A DNA stretch of 41,765 nt, taken from the NCBI GenBank assembly GCA_023150455.1, contig JAKLKW010000073.1, positions 1 through 41,765 of the forward strand, in the 5' to 3' direction. This document shows positions 35,997 to 41,765 of the stretch, piece after piece. Within the stretch, counting starts at the first letter, position 1; every line of letters starts with the position of its first letter. The notes under the pieces are model-generated. The model had not been told where the DNA came from. It worked only from the letters and a program-made list of their open reading frames with translations, and did no database searches. The translations under genes were made by a program, and so were the position numbers. This stretch comes from Alphaproteobacteria bacterium (GTDB lineage Bacteria > Pseudomonadota > Alphaproteobacteria > JAEULC01).

Positions 35997-36315
35997 ACTG
36001 CGCCGGCGAGGCCGGCCCGGCGTCTCCGGCCAATGGGACCGAGTCTGCCGGAAGCACAGGGCCGGCGGCCCCCGCCGTCCCGCCCTCGGCGGGCCCCTCG
36101 CTCTCCCGCGCTGCGCGCGGGCGAGGGGCGGACGACCCGCCATCCGTCATCCGTCATCACCGCGCCGGCGCAGCGCGCGGAGCCGGCCGCGCCGTCCGTC
36201 GTGCCGCCCGCGCAGTGGCGGCGGGCGATCCGTCATCCGTCATCGCTGGCGGACGGCGCGCTGCTGTTCGGCTCGCCCGTGCTGGCCGCGCTGATCGACG
36301 GGCCGCCGGCCCGCC
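35997..36315. other. Repeat-rich region between primase and corA
   Basis: 319 bp with no supported gene. It holds heptamer clusters of CATCCGT: CATCCGTCATCCGTCATC at 36141-36158 and a similar one at 36228-36244; a shorter one lies at 35885-35896 inside the primase tail. Two degenerate copies of CCCTTCGAC...AGGG (about 35935 and 35977), resembling a dispersed short repeat common in alphaproteobacteria, lie just upstream. A GC-rich inverted stretch is near 36105-36125. Confidence 0.5.
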
Positions 36316-37329
36316 CTACAGCCAGCCGCGTCGCTTGAAATACGCAATCGGCGCCACGGCCGAGAACAGCATCAGCACGAGCGCCCAGCCGTAGCCCAGG
36401 TCCCATTTCAGCTCGGGCATCAGCTCGAAGTTCATGCCGTAGATGCTGGCGACCAGCGTCGGCGGCAGGAAGGCGGTCGCGGCGACGGTGAAGATCTTGA
36501 TGATGTTGTTCTGCTCGGTCATCGAGCGGTTCTGCTCGATCGAGATCATGCCGAGCGTGGCGTCGAGCAGGAAGTTGACCTTGTTCGACAGGAACCCGTC
36601 GTGCTCGGCAAGCGAGCGCAGGTCGCGCGACAGCGTCTTCAGCCGCGCCTTGGCGTCCTTGCGCGCGCCGAGCGCCTCGGCGGTGCCGAGATAGGTCGCG
36701 ATGCGGTCGAGGCCGAGGATCGTGTCGCGCGTCTTCGACGTCAGGTCGCCGGCGCGGCCGAGCTGGCGCAGCTCGGCCTTGAGGTCGGCGGTGATCTGCT
36801 CCTCGGTCTTCGCGCCGTTGCCCTCGGACGGGTCGTAGAAGATCGTCCGCGACAGCGTATCGAGCTCGCCGGCCACCCGTTCCATCACGTCGGCGACGCG
36901 GTCGACGATCGTCTCCAGCAGCCCGATCAGCACCGTCTCGGGCGTGGTGCACCAGCCGATCTGGCGCGCCGCGCGCACCACGAATATGTCGATCGACTTG
37001 GGCTGGGCGTAGCGCACCGTCACCATCGCCGTCGGCGCCAGGATGAAGGTCGTCGCGGAGACTTCGGGCCGCGGCGTATCGGTGCGATGGATGATCGGTG
37101 CGGTCATGAAGTGCGCGTCGCCCTCGCGGTAGAGCCGGCTGGAAACCTCGATCTCCTGCATCTCCTCGCGCGTCGGAATCTCGATGCCCACGCTCCGGTG
37201 GACCATCGCCTCCTCGTCCTTGGTGGGCGACAGGAGGTCGATCCACAGCGCATCGGCCGGCGGCTCGCCGGACGGCCCCAGCGACGCCTTCTCCAGGCGC
37301 CCATTGGACAGCAAATAGGCCGTGATCAT
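36316..37329 (-). CDS. corA: Magnesium/cobalt transporter CorA
   Basis: Inner-membrane Mg2+ channel, 337 aa. The signature YGMNF is present, followed by the second C-terminal helix; the first is VAATAFLPPTLVASIYGMNF. The long N-terminal cytoplasmic domain contains the usual helical region (LKAELRQLGRAGDLTSKT, EHDGFLSNKVNFLLDATLG). ATG 37329 fits family length. It is divergent from the gene at 37436, with a 10-bp inverted repeat between them that may regulate or structure the corA leader. Confidence 0.93.
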   Translation of the reverse strand: MITAYLLSNGRLEKASLGPSGEPPADALWIDLLSPTKDEEAMVHRSVGIEIPTREEMQEIEVSSRLYREGDAHFMTAPIIHRTDTPRPEVSATTFILAPTAMVTVRYAQPKSIDIFVVRAARQIGWCTTPETVLIGLLETIVDRVADVMERVAGELDTLSRTIFYDPSEGNGAKTEEQITADLKAELRQLGRAGDLTSKTRDTILGLDRIATYLGTAEALGARKDAKARLKTLSRDLRSLAEHDGFLSNKVNFLLDATLGMISIEQNRSMTEQNNIIKIFTVAATAFLPPTLVASIYGMNFELMPELKWDLGYGWALVLMLFSAVAPIAYFKRRGWL

Positions 37330-37357
37330 GACCCACCTTTTGGGGGAACGGTGCGGG

Positions 37358-37389
37358 TGTTGTAGCGCCGGGCGCGCGCCGCTACAACA
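37358..37389. promoter_or_regulatory. Perfect inverted repeat in the corA divergent promoter region
   Basis: Arms TGTTGTAGCG (37358-37367) and CGCTACAACA (37380-37389) are exact complements across a 12-bp GC-rich centre. It lies 28 bp upstream of the corA start and 46 bp upstream of the opposite gene. An operator for a dimeric regulator, or a leader hairpin, would both fit. Confidence 0.55.
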
Positions 37390-37435
37390 GGCGCGGCCGC
37401 AATCGACGCAGGACGCGCCGCCTGGGAGAGCATCG

Positions 37436-37864
37436 ATGACCATCGCCGATCGCGACAGCCTGATCGCCCTGCTGGACAAGCTCGGCAGCCCCGACGACGC
37501 CGAGGCGCTCGCCGCGGCGCGCGCGCTCGATCGGCGCGTGCGGCAGCAGGGCCGGCGCTGGGACGAGATGCTGGTCCGCGACGGCGACGACGGCGAGGCC
37601 GCCGGCGGAGTCGAGGCGGCGGATCAGCCGGACGACGAAGACGTCGCGGGTGCGACGCCGGAGCCGGCGGAATCGGTTGGCGACGCATCGGGCGACCTGG
37701 TGGCGATCGAGCGGCTGCTTGCGGGCTACGACCTGTCGTCCGACACGCGCGAGATCCTCGAGGACCTTAAGGAGGAGATCAAGGACGGTACCTTCTCCGC
37801 GGCCGACCGGCGCTATGTCCAGGGGCTGCAAGCGCGCCTCGGCAAGCCCATGAAGAAGAAATGA
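37436..37864 (+). CDS. Conserved hypothetical acidic protein
   Basis: A 142-residue soluble protein: an N-terminal helical part (RDSLIALLDKLGSPDDAEAL and ARALDRRVRQQGRRWDEML), an acidic low-complexity linker, and a C-terminal helical region (LLAGYDLSSDTREILEDLKE, then DRRYVQGLQARL) ending in Lys. No domain is recognised. ATG 37436 is preceded by a GGGAGAG site. It is followed by a strong terminator-like hairpin, so it is probably monocistronic. Confidence 0.7.
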   Translation: MTIADRDSLIALLDKLGSPDDAEALAAARALDRRVRQQGRRWDEMLVRDGDDGEAAGGVEAADQPDDEDVAGATPEPAESVGDASGDLVAIERLLAGYDLSSDTREILEDLKEEIKDGTFSAADRRYVQGLQARLGKPMKKK

Positions 37865-37895
37865 CCGCCCGGTCGCCGGCGCCTCGCGGGCGGTC
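37863..37895 (+). terminator. Terminator-like hairpin
   Basis: GACCGCCCG (37863-37871) pairs with CGGGCGGTC (37887-37895) and overlaps the TGA of the preceding gene. A short TTG follows, with no long U-run. Probable transcription end. Confidence 0.5.
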
Positions 37896-37954
37896 TTGAC
37901 CTTCCCATCGCTGGAAGCTCGAAATAGTCGCGACGAACGGATGGAGGCTCGGCA

Positions 37955-38146
37955 ATGGAGCTGAAGGTCCAAGGCATGACGTGCGAAGGCTGCGCCAACG
38001 CGGTGCGGCGCTCGGTCGCCCGCGTGGCGCCCGATGCCAGGGTGGCGATCGACCTGGCCTCGGGCCGCGTGACGGTCGACGGCAGGGCCGACGAAGCCGC
38101 CGTGATCGCCGCGATCGAGAAGGCCGGCTACGACGTCGCGCGCTGA
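37955..38146 (+). CDS. copZ: HMA-domain copper chaperone (CopZ-like)
   Basis: Heavy-metal-associated domain alone, 63 aa. The metal site is in GMTCEGCANAV with C10 and C13. The beta-alpha-beta pattern runs VKVQ..., ARVAIDLASGRVTVDG and AVIAAIEKAGYDV. Cytosolic copper carriers of this type hand Cu(I) to export ATPases or regulators. A ribosome site GGAGG precedes ATG 37955. The multicopper oxidase gene begins 115 bp later, consistent with a copper-handling unit. Confidence 0.88.
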   Translation: MELKVQGMTCEGCANAVRRSVARVAPDARVAIDLASGRVTVDGRADEAAVIAAIEKAGYDVAR

Positions 38147-38261
38147 TGCTCGCCCCGCTCCTCCTCGGCCGTGATGCGGCGATGCGCGCTGCGCTCGCGC
38201 CCGGGCGGCGCCCGTGCCAGGCGCGCCGGCTTGCGGCCAGGACGCCGGGAAGGGCCGGGTC

Positions 38262-39698
38262 GTGATCTCCAGGCGAGGTCTCCTGCAGGCGGGCGGCGCG
38301 TTGGCCGCGGCGGCGGCGTTGCCGATCGCCCGCGGCAAGGCCGCCGCCGAAGGCCCGGCCACGCGCCTGCTGATCGAGCGGCGCGTGATCGAAGTCAACC
38401 GCGAGCCGGCCAGCGTGTTCGCGTTGCGGCGTCCGAACGGCCGGCATGGCATCGAGCTCGAGCCGGGTGAGCGTTTCCGCGTCGAGCTCGAGAACCGCGC
38501 CGGGCTCGCGACGCTGATCCATTGGCATGGACAGACGCCGCCGCTCGCGCAGGACGGCGTTCCCGGCCTGTCGCAGCCGCTGCTGCCGCCCGGACGCACC
38601 TACGAGTACGATTTCGAGGCGCGGCCGGGTACGCATTGGATGCATTCGCACGAAGGCCTGCACGAGCAGCTTCTGATGGCGGCACCGCTGATCGTGCGCG
38701 AGGCGGACCGGCCGGACGCGCAGGAGGTCGCGATCATCCTGCACGACTTCACCTTCTCCGACGCCGCCGAGATGTTCGCCAAGCTCGGCAGCGGTCATGG
38801 GCATCATGGCGCTCACGGCGCACCGGCGGGCGCGGCCGACCCGCACGCCGGGCACGGCGGGCACGGCGCCCCGTCCAAGACGGCGCCGCCGCATCTGCAC
38901 GACATCGAATACGACGCCTATCTCGCCAACGACCGCACGCTGGACGATCCCGAGGTGGTGCGCGTCGACCGCGCCGGCACGGTGCGCCTGCGCATCATCA
39001 ACGCCGCCACGGCGACCGCGTTCATGATCGACACCGGCGCGCTCGCCGCGAAGGCGGTCGCGGTCGACGGCAATGCGATCCAGCCGTTCGAGGGCCGGAG
39101 CTTTCCGCTGGCGATGGGCCAGCGCCTGGACCTGATGCTGCGCATACCGCGCGAAGCCGGCGCCTGGCCGATCCTGGCGCAGCGCGAGGGCGACCTGCCG
39201 CGCACCGGCATCATCCTGGCGGCGCAGCACGCCCGCGTGGCCAAGGTGGCGGCAAAGGCGAAACGCAAGGCGGCCGCCGTCGGCCTCGCCATGGAGCAGC
39301 GCATCCGTGCCCGCGCGCCGCTGCCCCAGCGCTTGCACGACCGCGAGCTGCGCGTCGTGCTCGGCGAGCAGCCGCCGTACCTGTGGACCTTGAACGACGC
39401 GACCTTCGAGAACCGCAAGCCGCTGATCGTCCATCGCGGCGAACGCGTGCAGCTGACCTTCGAGAACCCGACCAGCATGATGCATCCGATGCACCTGCAT
39501 GGGCACCATTTCCAGGTAGTGGCGATCGGCGACCGGCGGATCGCCGGCCCGGTGCGCGACACGGTGGTCGTGCCCGCCCGGGGCGGCCGGGTCACCATCG
39601 CCTTCGACGCCGACAATCCCGGCGAATGGGTGCTCCACTGCCACAACCTCTATCACATGGCCGCGGGCATGATGACGACGGTCAGGTACGAAGGCTGA
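38262..39698 (+). CDS. Tat-exported multicopper oxidase
   Basis: Periplasmic three-domain multicopper oxidase, 478 aa. A twin-arginine leader (SRRGLLQAGGALAAAA) starts the protein. All four copper motifs are present: HWHG (87-90), HWMHSH, HPMHLHGHHF and HCHNLYHMAAGM (type 1 ligands C460, H465, M470). A His-rich insert (GHGHHGAHGAPAG, then PHAGHGGHG) lies in the middle. GTG 38262 is preferred (GGAAGGG upstream); a longer frame starts at 38214. Oxidation of Cu(I) or phenolics is inferred from the family. Confidence 0.93.
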   Translation: MISRRGLLQAGGALAAAAALPIARGKAAAEGPATRLLIERRVIEVNREPASVFALRRPNGRHGIELEPGERFRVELENRAGLATLIHWHGQTPPLAQDGVPGLSQPLLPPGRTYEYDFEARPGTHWMHSHEGLHEQLLMAAPLIVREADRPDAQEVAIILHDFTFSDAAEMFAKLGSGHGHHGAHGAPAGAADPHAGHGGHGAPSKTAPPHLHDIEYDAYLANDRTLDDPEVVRVDRAGTVRLRIINAATATAFMIDTGALAAKAVAVDGNAIQPFEGRSFPLAMGQRLDLMLRIPREAGAWPILAQREGDLPRTGIILAAQHARVAKVAAKAKRKAAAVGLAMEQRIRARAPLPQRLHDRELRVVLGEQPPYLWTLNDATFENRKPLIVHRGERVQLTFENPTSMMHPMHLHGHHFQVVAIGDRRIAGPVRDTVVVPARGGRVTIAFDADNPGEWVLHCHNLYHMAAGMMTTVRYEG

Positions 39699-39707
39699 CG
39701 CAGCGCG

Positions 39708-40550
39708 ATGAGCACGGTCGAGCACTCCGTCCAGGTCCACTACACGCATGGCCGACTCGAGCAGGCCATCCTCGACGCGCTCGAGAGGGCCGGCAAGGAC
39801 ATCGGCCGGCTGACCGCCGCCGACCTCGCGCCCGGCGACGAGTTTCACATCGGCGGCCTGGAAGCCACGATCGAATTCGCCGACCGGTTGGCCGCGGTAA
39901 AGCCCATCGCGCCCGACATGCGCCTGCTCGATATCGGCTGCGGCATCGGCGGCCCGGCGCGCTACTTCGCCGGCGAGCGGCACTGCAAGGTGACCGGCAT
40001 CGACCTGACTCCGGAATACGTCGCCGTCGCGGCTGCGCTTTCCAGCCGCGTCGGCCTGGCCGACCGGACCGAATTCCGCCACGGCAGCGCGCTCGCCCTG
40101 CCCTTCCCCGACGGGCGGTTCGACGGCGCGTACATGCTGCATGTCGGCATGAACATCGCCGACAAGTCGACGTTGTTCCACGAGGTGCGGCGCGTGCTCG
40201 CACCCGGCGCGATCTTCGGCATCTACGACGTGATGCGCGAGAAGGAGGGCACGCTCTATTTCCCGCTGCCCTGGTCGAGCGATCCCGCCACGAGCTTCGT
40301 CGCCGGCGTGCCGGCCTATCGCGAGAAGCTGCGCCAGGCCGGATTCGCGATCGAGAAGGAGCGCAACCGCCGCGCCTACGCGATCGACTTCTTCCGCAAG
40401 GTGAGGGCGCGGATCGAGCAGAGCGGCCCGCCCGTCTTCGCCACGCAGATCGTCATGGGCCCGACCGCCCCGGTCAAAGTCGGCAACCTCCTCGACGCGA
40501 TGGAACGCGGGCTCATCGGACCGACAGAGCTGGTGTGCCGGGCGGTCTAG
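39708..40550 (+). CDS. Class I SAM-dependent methyltransferase
   Basis: A 280-residue methyltransferase with motif I LLDIGCGIGGPARYF, post-I GIDLTPEYVAVA, motif II FDGAYMLHVGMN and a family N-terminus YTHGRLEQAILDAL plus APGDEFHIGG. It resembles the UbiE/sarcosine-type enzymes often seen in alphaproteobacteria, but the acceptor is not known. It starts 9 bp after the oxidase stop, so it is probably translated from the same mRNA. Its stop overlaps the next gene, on the opposite strand, by 4 bp. Confidence 0.85.
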   Translation: MSTVEHSVQVHYTHGRLEQAILDALERAGKDIGRLTAADLAPGDEFHIGGLEATIEFADRLAAVKPIAPDMRLLDIGCGIGGPARYFAGERHCKVTGIDLTPEYVAVAAALSSRVGLADRTEFRHGSALALPFPDGRFDGAYMLHVGMNIADKSTLFHEVRRVLAPGAIFGIYDVMREKEGTLYFPLPWSSDPATSFVAGVPAYREKLRQAGFAIEKERNRRAYAIDFFRKVRARIEQSGPPVFATQIVMGPTAPVKVGNLLDAMERGLIGPTELVCRAV

Positions 40551-40825
40551 GCCCGCTGCTCCGCCCGCTTCGCCTCCACGTGCCAGCGCAGCGACACCAC
40601 GCCGACGATGCGGCGCAGCAGCGCCGCGAGCACGTCGAGCCGGCAGCGATGCGCGTCGCCCAGCACGATCGAGACGGCGAAGGCGTCGCCGTTGCGCGCG
40701 CACTCGAACGACAGGATCGAGACGTCGCGGAGCTGCAGAACCTGGAGGATGCGGGAAAGGAACTGGGGCTCGGACGGGCCTTCTAGGAGGAAATAGGCCT
40801 GGGACGGAAAGCGATCTGAGCACAT
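40547..40825 (-). CDS. Small ACT-like protein
   Basis: A 92-residue protein with an ACT-type pattern: QAYFLLEGPSEPQFLSRILQ, VSILSFECARNGDAFAVSIV, and a final helix CRLDVLAALLRRI followed by a strand. Similar to the small regulatory subunits of acetolactate synthase, but no catalytic partner is adjacent. Possible amino-acid sensor. Its function is unassigned. Confidence 0.6.
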   Translation of the reverse strand: MCSDRFPSQAYFLLEGPSEPQFLSRILQVLQLRDVSILSFECARNGDAFAVSIVLGDAHRCRLDVLAALLRRIVGVVSLRWHVEAKRAEQRA

Positions 40826-40992
40826 GACGGGCGGGACCTTGCGTTACGGGTGGCGGCGCCGCGGCGGGCGCCATGAGGGTGCGAAGCGTCAGGCGCGCGG
40901 CTAATTCGGCCACGCGCCCCCGTAACTCGGTCGCCCGAGATGAAAGAGAATCGCACCATCAACCCGACGCTAGCCGATCGGCCGCGTCGGCG

Positions 40993-41712
40993 TCAAACCC
41001 GGTGGCGCGGCACGAACAGCCCGACCAGCACCAGCCCGGCGAGGAAGCCGCCGATATGGGACCACCAGGCGATCGTTTCCTCGACGCCGATGCCGCCGCC
41101 GATCATGCCGAAGATCACCTGGCTGCCGAGCCAGATCAGCGCGATCACGCCGACCTGGCGCAAGTCGGCGAGGCCGCCGCCGCGCGCGAGCACCAGGCGC
41201 AACGCGCCCGCGAAGCAGCCGGCGAGCGCGCCCGAGGCGCCGATCAGCGGGCCCTGCGACGCCGGGAACGCGACGAGGTGCGCGGCGGCGCCGGCAATGC
41301 CGCACAGGAAGTAGAACAGGAGGAACCGCGCCGTGCCGAGGCGGCGTTCGACGCCGACGCCGAAGGCAAGCAGCGCCAGCATGTTGATGCCGAGGTGATC
41401 GAGCCCGCCATGCAGGAACATGTAGCTGACGACCGCAAGCGGATCGAGCGCGCCCCAGGGCAGCACGCCGGTCAACCGGGCCGCCACCAGGCCCAGGTTC
41501 CACACCAGCTCGGCGTCGGTCTCGTCCGTCAGCAGCGCGCGCGCCAGGTGCACCGCAAGGTTGGCGACCACGAGCCACAGCACGCCGGTGGTGAGATTGA
41601 ACATCGGCACGCCCGATGCCGGCGGACGGCCGCTCCAGGGCCGGCGCTGCGGCTCGCCCCGTCCGCCGCCCGGGCCGCCGCGGCCGACGCCCTGGCGGAG
41701 CGCGAGCGCCAT
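40993..41712 (-). CDS. Rhomboid-family intramembrane serine protease
   Basis: Six-to-seven helix membrane protein, 239 aa. The catalytic Ser S160 lies in LIGASGALAGCF and the His H219 in WWSHIGGFLAG; the helix SYMFLHGGLDHLGINMLAL carries the conserved HxxxN. The first 36 residues are Gly/Arg/Pro rich and may be cytoplasmic. ATG 41712 overlaps the stop of an upstream frame by TGATG. Cleaves transmembrane substrates in the family; target unknown. Confidence 0.9.
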   Translation of the reverse strand: MALALRQGVGRGGPGGGRGEPQRRPWSGRPPASGVPMFNLTTGVLWLVVANLAVHLARALLTDETDAELVWNLGLVAARLTGVLPWGALDPLAVVSYMFLHGGLDHLGINMLALLAFGVGVERRLGTARFLLFYFLCGIAGAAAHLVAFPASQGPLIGASGALAGCFAGALRLVLARGGGLADLRQVGVIALIWLGSQVIFGMIGGGIGVEETIAWWSHIGGFLAGLVLVGLFVPRHRV

Positions 41713-41765
41713 CAGGCGGGCGCCTGCGCGCGCCGCGACCGGCGACGCAGCCGGAACGCCACCGG
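41712..41765 (-). CDS. 3' end of an unidentified gene (cut by window edge)
   Basis: A minus-strand frame enters from the right edge and ends at TGA 41712-41714, overlapping the rhomboid ATG as TGATG. The visible tail (VAFRLRRRSRRAQAPA) is basic. The stop-start overlap suggests translational coupling; the family is not recognisable. Confidence 0.35.
   Translation of the reverse strand, partial: PVAFRLRRRSRRAQAPA

Overview
The window is GC-rich, densely packed DNA, almost certainly from an alphaproteobacterium. Hopanoid genes of the hpn type, a UPF0104 flippase-like pair, a PAS_5 (PF07310) protein and cytochrome c' all point to a Rhodospirillales-type lineage. This placement is inferred from gene content; no rRNA marker or tRNA was seen.

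Left half (about 0.5-18 kb): a dispersed hopanoid locus. hpnC, hpnD and hpnE make squalene through presqualene diphosphate and hydroxysqualene, shc cyclises it, and hpnH plus hpnG build and trim the adenosyl side chain. hpnA, hpnB and an HpnL-like membrane protein are the accessory genes, and ispH supplies isoprenoid precursors. Interleaved are a PhyH-type dioxygenase abutting hpnB, a UbiC/DUF98-like protein, a second HpnL-like flippase, a sugar/polyol-phosphate nucleotidylyltransferase, a methyltransferase, a minimal winged-helix regulator and small secreted proteins. The locus is cut by strand switches; hpnG and hpnH overlap tail to tail.

Middle (about 19-30 kb): a PAS_5 protein, cytochrome c', a diheme cytochrome c, a DgoD-like sugar-acid dehydratase and a peptide-type ABC transporter operon. 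The fused ATPase of that operon is broken in its first nucleotide-binding domain. A sulfur module follows: TusA and a SoxS-like thioredoxin, divergent from a YeeE/YedE (TsuA) transporter.

29.9-32 kb: a complete IS1634-family element with inverted repeats, a 6-bp target duplication and a 67-bp tandem duplication of its right end. It lies between a perfect FNR/FixK-like box and a gene for a tyrosine-rich secreted protein.

Right end (32-41.8 kb): a gamma-glutamyltransferase, an orphan D5/P4-type primase-helicase with a duplicated and frameshifted tail, CorA, a copper group (HMA chaperone, Tat-exported multicopper oxidase), a methyltransferase, an ACT-like protein and a rhomboid protease.

No wholly new system could be demonstrated. 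The best leads are the hopanoid-associated PhyH-HpnB pair, the nucleotidylyltransferase-flippase pair, the IS/FNR-box arrangement and several strong inverted repeats in divergent promoter regions.
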